The notes beneath the pieces are model-generated. The model had not been told where the DNA came from and made no database searches. It worked only from the letters and a program-made list of their open reading frames with translations. Positions 49,352-57,597 of a stretch of 64,000 nt of DNA are shown one piece after another. This DNA is from Bradyrhizobium rifense. GTDB lineage: Bacteria; Pseudomonadota; Alphaproteobacteria; Rhizobiales; Xanthobacteraceae. The translations under genes were made by a program, and so were the position numbers. Position 1 is the stretch's first letter. Every line of letters starts with the position of its first letter. Where the stretch lies: positions 124,001 through 188,000 of the forward strand of contig NZ_VSSS01000015.1 in assembly GCF_008123425.1 (NCBI RefSeq). The letters run 5' to 3'.

Positions 49352-52045
49352 TCAACTCCCTGCCTGCGGAGCCGGCGGCGGGACCTGCCGCCGGAACAGG
49401 ATGCGCTGGTACAGCCAGCCGATCGCGACCAGCACGATGCCGAGGCACATGAACGACAGCGCACGGTAGACGCCCGTCAGCGTCGACATGTCGATCACGA
49501 AGGCCTTCAGGATCGTCAGCGCGATGACGGCGGCCGACGCCAGCCGCGCCCGCTCGGAGTTGACGAGAATGCCGATGCCAAGCAGCACGACGCCGAAAGC
49601 AAGCCAGCCGATCGAATAGGTGTATTGCTCGGCCCCCGTGGTCTCACCACTGGTGAGGAACGGGCCGTGATAGAAGCGGCGGATCTCCAGCGTCAGGTAT
49701 ACGAGCGCAAATACGAGCGCCGCGCCCGCAATCGTGTTCGCATAGACCTTGCCGCGCGCACCGACCACCGCATAGGCGAGCAGCAGCATCAGCACCGCCG
49801 GCAGCGCGTAGCAGAGTAGCAGCAGGTTGAACACGGCGCCGCCGACATCGATGTGCCAGATCAGCGGGTTCTCCAGGAACAGCAAGCCGAACACGCTGAT
49901 GAAGCCGGCGATCGCCGTGAGCACGACCGCGCCGACATTGTGCACGATGCTGTGGCTGCGCAGCCGCAGCCGCTCCAGCCCGATTGCCATGGCCAACGAC
50001 ACGCAGACCTGGAGGCCTGCTTCGAGCAGTGACGGCGCTGCGATCATGTCGCCGCCGGTCGCGAGATGGCGAACCTCCATGAAGGCGAGCAGCGCGGTGA
50101 ACAGGATCGCAGCCGCCTCCACCATGCGCAGCGGCGCGTCGTCACTCCTGCGGCGCAGGAACATGGTCGCCACCCAGAACGAGGCCGCCGGAAGGCCATA
50201 ACCCCACAGCAGCCAGTTGAAGATCGGTGTCGTTCCGACGGCGTCGCCGACGATGCGCGGGTCATAGCCGACGCGCGCGGTGACGATGCCAGCGAAGATG
50301 GCGGCGAGCCAGCGCAGGAACGGGATCGGCCGCTGCATCGCAATCCAGGCGGTGCCGAGCGACATCAGCGCCAGCGCGATGGTGAGCCAGCCCTTCTCCA
50401 GCGCGAAGGTCAGCGCCAGCGCCAGCGCGCCGAGCGTGCCGGTCGCAAACAGCGCCGTCGAGATGGCAAGGCCGGGCCGAGTCTCGCGGCGGGTCAGCGT
50501 TTCCGTCGCAAACCCAAAGGCGGCGGCCAGCAGCACCGCGAGGATCGCGAACGGGATAGAGCGGTCGAGATGGGCGATGCGGGCGTAGAGCGCGACCAGG
50601 ATCGCGATCGGCGTGGCGACGCCTGCCGCCGACCACACCACGGGAATGATCGCCGAATTCGAGCGGCCCTGCGCGAAGAAGCCCGCAATGCCGAAGCCGG
50701 CGGCGAAGATCGCGGCCATCACCAGATGAAGCGTCACCGCGCTGTCGGTGGCGGTCGGCGTGATGCCGGGCATGGGGCCGCCCGGCAGCACCAGCATGTC
50801 GGGATTGGCGCGCACGGCCCATTCGGCGAACACGATGAACACGGTCGCAGCCGCAGCGCCCAGCGCGCCGACTGCTGCCTCCGCGCGCCAGGCGACGAAC
50901 AGCGTCGCCGCAACCAGCAGCGTGAAGGCGATCAGCGCGAGATCGGCATGCGCGCTCGACAGCACGATCAGCATCGCGCCGAACAGATAGGCGCCCAGCG
51001 CGCTCGACGACACCGGCTCGATCTGTCCGTCCTCGATGGTCGGGCCGAACATGAAGCCGCACACGACGAGTAGCGCAGCCAGCACGAATCCGGCGATCAC
51101 ATGGAAGGCGTGCGGCGCGACCTGCAATTCGCCGGTATCGAGTCCTGGGAAGACCCAGAGCACGGCGAAGACGATGGTCGTCACAGCCAGCCAACGCCAC
51201 AGCCTGATACGGGCGAGGCCAAAGCTCGCGGCGGTGACGATGGCGAGATAGATGTACAGCGCCCAAAAGTCCGGCTTGCCGCTGGAGACGAGCACCGGTG
51301 TCGCGAAGGCGCCGACCACGCCGAGGCCCGCGAGCGCCGGCCCGTGCAGCAGCGCGGCTGCGAGCGTGCCCATCGCAACGATGCCGAGCAGCACGAAGGC
51401 CGTCGCGGGCACCAGGAAGTCATAGAGCGCGTAGGCCGCATAGACGGTTGCGAAGGCAACCGCGGTTCCGGCCGCGGTGAGGATCGCGGGGATGTTGGCG
51501 ATCGGAAGCGCCGCGATGGTGGAGATGCTCTCCTTGCGCCGTGTCCATTCGCCGGCGCCCAGGAGGGCGAGCGCGAACAGGCCGCCGAGGAATACGCGCA
51601 CCCCGGGGCCGACCAGGCCGGCCTCGATCGAATAGCGCACCATGAAGAAGCCGCCGAGCGCGAGCGCGAGCCCTCCGATCCACACCACCCAGCGCGTGCC
51701 GAGCCGTTCTTCGAAGCCTGGTTCTGCGGCGGGCACGGGAGGCGGCGCGACATTGTCGGTGCTCGGCTCGAGCGCAGGTGGCGAAACTTGTTCGGCGACC
51801 GGCAGCGGCGCCGGCTCGGTTTCGGGCGCAAGCGGCGGTGGCTCCGCGGCAATTGTTGCGGGCGCTTCAGGCGCCGGCGTGGGCATCAGCGGCGGCGGCT
51901 GCACCTGCCGTTGCGCGTACAGCATCGCCTCGAGCGAGTTCAGCCGCCGGCGCAGCTCGGTCGCCTGGCTGGTGGCCTTGATCGCGATCAGGAAGGCGAC
52001 GATCGCAATGAGAATCGCAAGGTCGTCGAACGGGGCGTCGAACAT
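49352..52045 (-). CDS. DUF2339 multi-pass membrane protein
   Basis: 897 aa with roughly 25 hydrophobic helices. The N-terminus has one hydrophobic helix (LAILIAIVAFLIAI), a coiled-coil-like RRRLNSLEAMLYAQRQ, then a Pro-rich linker up to about residue 115. FEERLGTRWVVWIGGLALALGGFFMVRYSIE begins the conserved DUF2339 core, which continues as alternating helices to YRALSFMCLGIVLVAIGWLYQR near the C-terminus. The function is unknown; such proteins are inner-membrane and sometimes lie beside cell-envelope genes. ATG 52045. It lies 48 nt downstream of nadQ on the same strand and may be read through from it. Confidence 0.88.
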   Translation of the reverse strand: MFDAPFDDLAILIAIVAFLIAIKATSQATELRRRLNSLEAMLYAQRQVQPPPLMPTPAPEAPATIAAEPPPLAPETEPAPLPVAEQVSPPALEPSTDNVAPPPVPAAEPGFEERLGTRWVVWIGGLALALGGFFMVRYSIEAGLVGPGVRVFLGGLFALALLGAGEWTRRKESISTIAALPIANIPAILTAAGTAVAFATVYAAYALYDFLVPATAFVLLGIVAMGTLAAALLHGPALAGLGVVGAFATPVLVSSGKPDFWALYIYLAIVTAASFGLARIRLWRWLAVTTIVFAVLWVFPGLDTGELQVAPHAFHVIAGFVLAALLVVCGFMFGPTIEDGQIEPVSSSALGAYLFGAMLIVLSSAHADLALIAFTLLVAATLFVAWRAEAAVGALGAAAATVFIVFAEWAVRANPDMLVLPGGPMPGITPTATDSAVTLHLVMAAIFAAGFGIAGFFAQGRSNSAIIPVVWSAAGVATPIAILVALYARIAHLDRSIPFAILAVLLAAAFGFATETLTRRETRPGLAISTALFATGTLGALALALTFALEKGWLTIALALMSLGTAWIAMQRPIPFLRWLAAIFAGIVTARVGYDPRIVGDAVGTTPIFNWLLWGYGLPAASFWVATMFLRRRSDDAPLRMVEAAAILFTALLAFMEVRHLATGGDMIAAPSLLEAGLQVCVSLAMAIGLERLRLRSHSIVHNVGAVVLTAIAGFISVFGLLFLENPLIWHIDVGGAVFNLLLLCYALPAVLMLLLAYAVVGARGKVYANTIAGAALVFALVYLTLEIRRFYHGPFLTSGETTGAEQYTYSIGWLAFGVVLLGIGILVNSERARLASAAVIALTILKAFVIDMSTLTGVYRALSFMCLGIVLVAIGWLYQRILFRRQVPPPAPQAGS

Positions 52046-52093
52046 GAAGGCCTCCAGGCAATCGGCGGGCAGGGGCCGATCACAAATCTTGGT

Positions 52094-53056
52094 CTAGCGC
52101 CGGGAGCGCACCCGCAAGCCGGGCGCCGGCCGCTCCTGGAGTACGTCACGGCGGAAGCGATAGAGCGCCGCTGGTCTCCCGCCGGTCAGTGTCGACATCA
52201 CGCCGGTCGGTTCGACCAGGGCTTCGGTTTCGACCAGACGGCGGAAATTCTGCTTGTGCAGGTGCCGGCCGGAGATCGCCTCCACCGTGTACTGCAACTC
52301 AGTGAGTGTGAACTCGGCGGGCAAAAGTTCAAATACCACAGGGCGATACTTCAACTTTGCGCGCAGCCGCGCGATTCCCGTGGCGAGGATTCGGCGGTGG
52401 TCGAACCGCATCGAGGTGCCGAGCGCGGGAAGCGTCCTGCGCGCCAAAGCCGCAGGCCGGCCGTCGCGCCGCGCCTCCTCGACGAGGCCAGCCTCGTACA
52501 GGAGCTCGTAGCGATCGAGCACGCGCTCCTCGTCCCAGGCCGCACCCTCGAGCCCGAAATAGAACCGCACGCGATCTTTTCGCGGCAATGCGCGCGTGGT
52601 CTCGGGCGGCTCCTCCTCGGCCCATCTATTGAGCTCCGGGATGATGTCACGGGCGATGATCGCGGGCGGCGCCTCGCGCCAGTCTTCCCAAGGGAAGAAG
52701 CGATACCAGGGCTCGAAGCTCGCCGCGTTCGCGGCGCCTTCGGCGGTGCGCGTCAGTGCGAGATAGCCGATCGACACCATATGCGCGCCGGTGTCGCCGG
52801 CCTCCGCGTTGCGGCCGCGATCGCCAAATGTATAGAGCTGCTCGACATAGCCGAGCCGCAATCCCGCCTGTTCCTCGACCCAGGCGCGCAGGCCGATCTC
52901 GAAGGTGCGATGGCTCGGCGCATCGAACGGACCGAACGGCAGTCCGGTCAAGCCGTCGCTGCCGCGCGCAGTCAGAACCAGCGGTTCGTGATCCTCGATT
53001 GCGACGATCGCAGCGGTCAGGCCGATCTCGATCGGCGTCAGCAGCTTGTCGCTCAT
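52094..53056 (-). CDS. nadQ: NadQ-type (COG4111) transcriptional regulator of NAD synthesis
   Basis: 320 aa. The N-terminal half (about 5-150) has the beta-strand order of a Nudix-like ligand domain, LTAAIVAIEDHEPLVLTARG and LPFGPFDAPSHRTFEIGLRAWVEEQAG, but no complete Nudix catalytic box. A central FRFFPWEDWREAPPAI-like segment (residues WYRFFPWEDWREAPPAI) and the winged-helix half (about 230-310: FELLPAEFTLTELQYTVEAI, HKQNFRRLVETEALVEPTG) follow. COG4111 proteins are the alphaproteobacterial NadQ regulators of nadABC, from memory of comparative-genomics work. ATG 53056 was chosen; the frame runs open into the repeat upstream. The target operators are probably 37615-37637 and 37691-37709. 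Confidence 0.82.
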   Translation of the reverse strand: MSDKLLTPIEIGLTAAIVAIEDHEPLVLTARGSDGLTGLPFGPFDAPSHRTFEIGLRAWVEEQAGLRLGYVEQLYTFGDRGRNAEAGDTGAHMVSIGYLALTRTAEGAANAASFEPWYRFFPWEDWREAPPAIIARDIIPELNRWAEEEPPETTRALPRKDRVRFYFGLEGAAWDEERVLDRYELLYEAGLVEEARRDGRPAALARRTLPALGTSMRFDHRRILATGIARLRAKLKYRPVVFELLPAEFTLTELQYTVEAISGRHLHKQNFRRLVETEALVEPTGVMSTLTGGRPAALYRFRRDVLQERPAPGLRVRSRR

Positions 53057-53120
53057 GCGGCAATCGACAGGAAGAAGAAATTCGTGGTGGTCGGATCGGC
53101 GTATCCGCGCGCTCGCTGCA

Positions 53121-53246
53121 CCTCTCCCGCTTGCGGGGGAGGTCGACGCGCTCGAAGAGCGCGGCGGGTGGGGGCTTTCTCCCCAAGGGGGGGCACGCTC
53201 GCGGAGGCACCCCCACCCCAACCCTCCCCCGCAAGCGGGAGAGGGG
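53121..53246. repeat. Long inverted repeat (CCTCTCCCGCTTGCGGG arms)
   Basis: CCTCTCCCGCTTGCGGGGG at the left and CCCCCGCAAGCGGGAGAGG at the right are complementary, with inner GGTGGGGG/CCCCCACC pairs. Related to the element at 33814-33974. It fills most of the gap between nadQ and the phosphatase gene. Confidence 0.8.
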
Positions 53247-53273
53247 GCGCACCTTCGATGTGGCGCGCAGTTG

Positions 53274-53780
53274 TCATTCGAGCTCGATCACGAAGGGGCG
53301 GCCCTCGATCAGCAACTCGCCAGGACCCATCTCGTCGAGCGCGTGCAGCATGCGACCGTTGCGCCCGAGCGCACGGTCGGCGAGGCCGACGATGCGCCGG
53401 TTCGGTGAGGCGATCGGAGAGGCCGCACGGATCTTCTTAGCGATCTCGATTTCGTCGCGATCCGGATTGAGCGCGCAGACGGCGGCGAACGCGCTCGCCG
53501 TGGAGCGGCTGATGCCGGCATAGCAATGCACCACCAGCGGTGCGTTGCGATCCCAGCCGCGCACGAAATTCAGCACCTGGTCGATATGGGCCTCGGAGGG
53601 CGCGACGAAGCCATCCATCTCCTCGGTGATGTCGTCCATCGACACCTTGAGATGATTGGCCGGGAGCACCGACACCGGCCGCGCCACCTGCTCGACATTG
53701 GCCATCACGGTCAGCACATGGCTGGCCCCGGTGCGGCGGACGGTTTCGGGAAGGGCGGCGAGCGAACAGACGTGGATCAT
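53274..53780 (-). CDS. Tyrosine/dual-specificity phosphatase-like protein
   Basis: 168 aa. The phosphatase P-loop HCYAGISR (H85, C86, R92) has the HCX5R form, followed by STASAFAAVCALNPDRDE. Upstream, VLTVMANVEQVARP and DDITEEMDGFVAPSEAHIDQVLNFV are the strand and helix pattern of a small DSP fold. It removes phosphate from phosphotyrosine or a small phosphoester; the target is unknown. From memory, this family often sits beside NadQ and an HD hydrolase in rhizobia, as here. Its start is separated from the HD gene by a palindromic repeat. Confidence 0.87.
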   Translation of the reverse strand: MIHVCSLAALPETVRRTGASHVLTVMANVEQVARPVSVLPANHLKVSMDDITEEMDGFVAPSEAHIDQVLNFVRGWDRNAPLVVHCYAGISRSTASAFAAVCALNPDRDEIEIAKKIRAASPIASPNRRIVGLADRALGRNGRMLHALDEMGPGELLIEGRPFVIELE

Positions 53781-53811
53781 GGCGGACCTTTTGGTTGATT
53801 ATAGCCGCCGC

Positions 53812-53905
53812 CGTAGGGTGGGCAAAGCGAAGCGTGCCCACCATTTTTGTCGCGGTCGCAAAAAGTTGGTGGGCACGGCGCAAACGCGCCTTTGCCCACC
53901 CTACG
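53812..53905. repeat. Inverted repeat (GTAGGGTGGGC family), complete copy
   Basis: The 94-nt element CGTAGGGTGGGCAAAGCGAA ... TTTGCCCACCCTACG has intact outer arms and inner GTGGGCACGGCG segments. It is inserted between the phosphatase gene start and the HD gene stop; its right end is 4 nt from that stop. Confidence 0.85.
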
Positions 53906-53909
53906 AGGC

Positions 53910-54524
53910 CTATGCAAACACGGCGCCAAACCGCTCCAGAAACTGCTTCTCGGCCCGCGCCGCCGTCCAGGGCGTCAGATAGTCGCGCCGGACGCTGTCG
54001 GAAAGGCCGGGATCCCTCCCGAACAGGCGCTTCGCCTCGCTCTCGCTGAAGCCTGCGAGCTCGGTCGCCTCCAGATAGGCCGCGCCGCGATCGGCGGCCT
54101 TGATCGCCTGCGTGGTCTCGTCGGGCAGCACCGGCGGTAGGCCGAAGCGGATATGGATGGCGCCGAGCAGGCGCTTCTCCACGGCCTTGTAATGGCCGTC
54201 GAGCACCGCCTTGAACGGCGAGATCATATCGCCGATCACATATTCGGGCGCATCGTGCAGCAGGGCTGCAAGCCGCATGCGCTCATCGACGCGCGGCATC
54301 TCGTGCCGCAGCACGGTTTCCACCAGCAGCGTGTGCTGCGCGACCGAGAAGATATGCGCGCCGATGGTCTGTCCGTTCCAGCGGGCGACGCGCGCCAGCC
54401 CATGCGCGATGTCGGCGATCTCGATATCGAGCGGGGAGGGATCGAGCAGATCGAGCCGCCGGCCCGACAGCATGCGCTGCCAGGCGCGGGACTCCGCTGC
54501 GCGCGCTGTCTTCCCGGCCGTCAT
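53910..54524 (-). CDS. HD-domain hydrolase (YfbR/HDDC2-like)
   Basis: 204 aa. Metal ligands of the HD fold: HIFSVAQH (H57, H64), the HD pair H90-D91 in LAALLHDAPEYVIGDMISPFK, and a later D in IKAADRGAAYLEATELAGF. The order fits the YfbR branch, which hydrolyses deoxynucleoside 5'-monophosphates; specificity is inferred. ATG 54524 overlaps the tag stop (ATGA), so the two are translationally coupled; an open frame upstream lies inside tag and is not coding. Part of the ygfZ-tag-HD minus-strand unit. Confidence 0.88.
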   Translation of the reverse strand: MTAGKTARAAESRAWQRMLSGRRLDLLDPSPLDIEIADIAHGLARVARWNGQTIGAHIFSVAQHTLLVETVLRHEMPRVDERMRLAALLHDAPEYVIGDMISPFKAVLDGHYKAVEKRLLGAIHIRFGLPPVLPDETTQAIKAADRGAAYLEATELAGFSESEAKRLFGRDPGLSDSVRRDYLTPWTAARAEKQFLERFGAVFA

Positions 54525-55147
54525 TTGGCCTTGAGGCGTGGCTTGCGCTGCATCTTGCTGCAGCTCGCGTGGCAATGGCAGTCGACGAGATGGTCGTTGA
54601 CCATGCCGGTCGCCTGCATGAAGGCGTAGACGATGGTCGGGCCGACGAATTTGAAGCCGCGCGACGACAGCTCCTTGGAGATCTGCACCGACAAAGGCGT
54701 CGAGGCCGGCACGCTCGCCGTGGTCTTGAAATTGTTGACCTTGGGCCGTCCGCCCATGAAGTCCCACAACAGCTTCGAGAAGCCCGGGCCCTTCTCCATG
54801 ATATCGAGATACGATTTTGCGCTCAGAATCGTGCCGTCGATCTTGGCGCGGTTGCGCACGATGCCGACGTCGTTCATCAACGCTTGCACCTTCTTGTCGT
54901 TGTAGCGCGCGATCTTCTCCGGCTGGAAATCGTCGAACGCTTTGCGGAAATTGTCGCGCTTGCGCAAAATCGTGATCCAGGAGAGACCGGCCTGAAAACC
55001 GTCGAGGATCAGCTTTTCATAGAGCGCGCGGTCGTCATACTCGGGCACGCCCCATTCGGTGTCGTGATAGGCCACATAGAGCGGGTCTTCGCCGGGCCAG
55101 GGGCAGCGGGTCTTTCCGTCGGGATGCAGGCGGGGAGCACGGCTCAT
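54521..55147 (-). CDS. tag: 3-methyladenine DNA glycosylase I
   Basis: 208 aa. It excises 3-methyladenine from alkylated DNA. The zinc-binding Cys-His pair is in RCPWPGEDPLYVAYHDTEWG, and the other ligands are in VNDHLVDCHCH near residue 188-198. Conserved helices are LYEKLILDGFQAGLSWITIL, KVQALMNDVGIVRNRAKI, and RGFKFVGPTIVYAFMQATGM. The start ATG at 55147 overlaps the ygfZ stop by 4 nt (ATGA), and its stop overlaps the HD-gene start by 4 nt. The tail KMQRKPRLKAK is basic. Confidence 0.97.
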   Translation of the reverse strand: MSRAPRLHPDGKTRCPWPGEDPLYVAYHDTEWGVPEYDDRALYEKLILDGFQAGLSWITILRKRDNFRKAFDDFQPEKIARYNDKKVQALMNDVGIVRNRAKIDGTILSAKSYLDIMEKGPGFSKLLWDFMGGRPKVNNFKTTASVPASTPLSVQISKELSSRGFKFVGPTIVYAFMQATGMVNDHLVDCHCHASCSKMQRKPRLKAK

Positions 55148-56019
55148 GCGATGGGCTGCTTGGTGGGAATGCGGACGACGTCGGGTTCTGCCAGCTTCAA
55201 CGCGAGACCGCCAGCGGTGAGCGGCTGGCCGGCATCGAGCGCGTCCGCAACGCGGTCGATGCGCACCAGCGCGATGCCCTTGCCCTGCGCCGACGAGCCC
55301 ATGGTGCCGACGGACTTGTCACCGGCCATGACACTGACACCAGCCTCAGGTGAGGAGTCCTCGAGCAGCACCTTCACGCTTCGGGTGCGCGCCGTGCCGC
55401 GATGCTGCATGCGCGAGACGACCTCCTGGCCGACATAGCAGCCCTTGTCGAAATCGACACCGGCCAGACGGTCCATGTTGGTCTCGTGCGGGAACGCGTC
55501 GCTGTACATGAAATCGAGCCCGCCGCGCGGCACGCCGAGCGCGATGCGATGCGCCTCGTAGTCGGCGGCATCGACCAGCTCGGCGCCGATCAGGTCGGAG
55601 AGTTTTTGCTTGAGATCCTCGGGGATCAGGATGCGAGTGCCGAGATGCTCATTGCGTGGATCGGCAAAGGAGAGATCCGGCTGAGCAGCCAACTCGCCGT
55701 CCCAGGCCGCGAGCACGCCGAGATCGAGGTTGTCCACCGTCACCTTGGCGCGCAGCTTGTAGAATTTCAGCTTGGTGGCGAGGTCCTCGGCCAGCGGTTT
55801 CGGGCAGTCGATCAGGAACCCGCCGCCATGGCCGACGGGGGCCTCCGTGATCAGGAAATCCACGATGATCTTGCCCTGCGGCGTCAGCAGCGCGCCGAAT
55901 CGCCCCAGGCCCGGCTTGAGCTTGTCGACATCGGTCGTGACGAGGCCATTGAGGAAGTTGCGCGCATCCTCGCCCGCGACCTTGATCACGCCCCGGTCCG
56001 GAAGAAACGCTGATTTCAT
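55144..56019 (-). CDS. ygfZ: YgfZ/IBA57-type folate-binding Fe-S maturation protein
   Basis: 291 aa. Tetrahydrofolate-dependent factor for maturation or repair of some Fe-S enzymes. The signature K192-G-C-Y-V-G-Q-E199 is complete, followed by VSRMQHRGTARTRSVKV. N-terminal DRGVIKVAGEDARNFLNGLVTTD matches the aminomethyltransferase-like fold. Fe-S clients in the window (NadA, ETF-QO, radical SAM protein) are candidate beneficiaries only by general family knowledge. ATG 56019 was chosen, because upstream residues lack homology. First gene of a coupled ygfZ-tag-HD unit; divergent from the dihydroorotase-like gene by 101 nt. Confidence 0.95.
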   Translation of the reverse strand: MKSAFLPDRGVIKVAGEDARNFLNGLVTTDVDKLKPGLGRFGALLTPQGKIIVDFLITEAPVGHGGGFLIDCPKPLAEDLATKLKFYKLRAKVTVDNLDLGVLAAWDGELAAQPDLSFADPRNEHLGTRILIPEDLKQKLSDLIGAELVDAADYEAHRIALGVPRGGLDFMYSDAFPHETNMDRLAGVDFDKGCYVGQEVVSRMQHRGTARTRSVKVLLEDSSPEAGVSVMAGDKSVGTMGSSAQGKGIALVRIDRVADALDAGQPLTAGGLALKLAEPDVVRIPTKQPIA

Positions 56020-56120
56020 GCGAAAATCTCTTGCGACATGTTGCTCCGGAACGTAAGCCCGCAAGGCATAAACGACAAGACCTCGAGCCCTGCGCTTGGG
56101 GATGAGAGAGGCCTCCAGCC

Positions 56121-57455
56121 ATGACCCAGCGTTTCGATGTGATCCTCAAGGGTGGCACCGTCGTCAACCAGGACGGCGAGGCTGTTCGCGATATCGGCAT
56201 CGCAGGCGGTCGCATCGCTGAGCTCGGCCCGCTGTTGCAAGGCTCCGCCGCCGAAGTGATCGACTGCAAGGGCCTGCACATCCTGCCCGGCGTGATGGAC
56301 ACGCAGGTGCATTTCCGCGAGCCCGGGCTGGAGCAGAAGGAAGATCTCGAGACCGGCTCGCGCAGCGCCGTGATGGGCGGCGTCACCGCCGTGTTCGAGA
56401 TGCCGAACACCTCGCCGCTCACGGTGACGGAGGCGACTTTCACCGACAAGGTGAAGCGCGCGCACCACCGCATGCATTGCGATTTCGCCTTCTTCATCGG
56501 CGGCACCCGCGAGAACGTGCAGGATCTGCCCGTGCTCGAGCGCGCGCCCGGCTGTGCCGGCGTGAAAGTGTTCATCGGCTCCTCGACCGGCGCTCTGCTG
56601 GTGGAGGACGACGAGAGCCTGCGCCGCATCTTCCAGGTGATCCGCCGCCGCGCGGCCTTCCATGCCGAGGACGAATATCGTCTCAACGATCGCAAGTCGC
56701 TCCGCATCGAGGGCGATCCGCGCTCGCATCCGGTCTGGCGCGACGAGACCGCGGCGCTGATGGCGACGCAGCGCCTCGTCAAGCTCGCGCACGAGACAGG
56801 CAAACGTATCCACGTGCTGCATATCTCGACCAAGGAAGAGATCGAGTTCCTGCGCGACCACAAGGATATCGCCTCCTGCGAGGCGACGCCGCATCATCTC
56901 ACGCTGGTCGCACCCGAATGCTACGAGCGGCTTGGCACGCTGGCGCAGATGAATCCGCCGGTGCGCGGCGCCGATCACCGCGCCGGCATCTGGCGCGGCA
57001 TCGAGCAGGGCATCATCGACGTGCTCGGCTCCGACCACGCACCGCATACGCTGGAAGAGAAGCAGAAGACCTATCCGGCGTCGCCCTCCGGCATGACCGG
57101 CGTGCAGACGCTGGTGCCGCTGATGCTCGACCACGTCAACGCCGGCCGCTTGTCGCTGGCAAGGTTCGTCGATCTCACCAGCGCCGGCCCGGCGCGTCTT
57201 TACAACATGGCCTGCAAGGGCCGTATTGCCGCCGGTTACGATGCCGACTTCACGATCGTCGATCTCAAGCGCAGCGAGACCATCACCAACAAATGGGTGG
57301 CATCAAAGGCCGGCTGGACACCGTACGATGGCGTCCGCGTGACCGGCTGGCCCGTCGGCACCTTCATCCGCGGCCGCCGCGTGATGTGGCAGGGCGAACT
57401 GGTGACGCCGTCACAGGGCGAGCCGGTGCGGTTTCTGGAGACGTTGAAGCAGTAG
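56121..57455 (+). CDS. Dihydroorotase-family amidohydrolase with altered metal site
   Basis: 444 aa, in the multifunctional-type dihydroorotase/hydantoinase family (TIGR00857-like). KGLHILPGVMDTQVHFREPGLEQKEDLETGS begins at residue 50. The usual metal motif D-x-H-x-H-x-R reads D60-T-Q62-V-H64-F-R66, so the first His is Gln. Lys149 in GVKVFIGSSTG, His181 in FHAEDE, His near 235 in IHVLHISTKEE and Asp in GSDHAPH keep the other metal positions. It may use a single metal or act on a different cyclic amide; I do not assign pyrC. ATG 56121. A palindromic repeat and sseA follow. Confidence 0.85.
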   Translation: MTQRFDVILKGGTVVNQDGEAVRDIGIAGGRIAELGPLLQGSAAEVIDCKGLHILPGVMDTQVHFREPGLEQKEDLETGSRSAVMGGVTAVFEMPNTSPLTVTEATFTDKVKRAHHRMHCDFAFFIGGTRENVQDLPVLERAPGCAGVKVFIGSSTGALLVEDDESLRRIFQVIRRRAAFHAEDEYRLNDRKSLRIEGDPRSHPVWRDETAALMATQRLVKLAHETGKRIHVLHISTKEEIEFLRDHKDIASCEATPHHLTLVAPECYERLGTLAQMNPPVRGADHRAGIWRGIEQGIIDVLGSDHAPHTLEEKQKTYPASPSGMTGVQTLVPLMLDHVNAGRLSLARFVDLTSAGPARLYNMACKGRIAAGYDADFTIVDLKRSETITNKWVASKAGWTPYDGVRVTGWPVGTFIRGRRVMWQGELVTPSQGEPVRFLETLKQ

Positions 57456-57469
57456 GACGCCGCAGCCTC

Positions 57470-57553
57470 GTCATTGCGAGGAGCGAAGCGACGAAGCAAT
57501 CCAGAATCTCTCCGCGGAGACAGTCTGGATTGCTTCGCTGCGCTCGCAATGAC
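57470..57553. repeat. REP-like palindrome (GTCATTGCGAG family), copy 4
   Basis: 84 nt with arms GTCATTGCGAGGAGCGAAGC and its partner ending GCGCTCGCAATGAC around CTCCGCGGAG. It begins 15 nt after the dihydroorotase-like gene stop and ends 8 nt before the sseA leader hairpins. Confidence 0.9.
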
Positions 57554-57560
57554 GAGGGGA

Positions 57561-57590
57561 GGGAGTTACACTCCCACTCGAACGGGAGTG
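57561..57590 (+). promoter_or_regulatory. sseA: Possible Shine-Dalgarno switch in the sseA leader
   Basis: CACTCCC (57569-57575) can pair with GGGAGTG (57584-57590), which contains the only good ribosome site for the ATG at 57598. Alternatively GGGAGT (57561-57566) pairs with ACTCCC (57570-57575) and would free that site. The two hairpins share one strand and cannot coexist. Regulation is inference from pairing alone. Confidence 0.4.
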
Positions 57591-57597
57591 CAGTCCA

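Noticed and set aside
51101..53440. Long plus-strand open frame opposite DUF2339 and nadQ
   Set aside because: Crosses a dispersed repeat and gives Arg/Gly/Asp-rich low-complexity residues; both minus-strand genes have recognisable domains.
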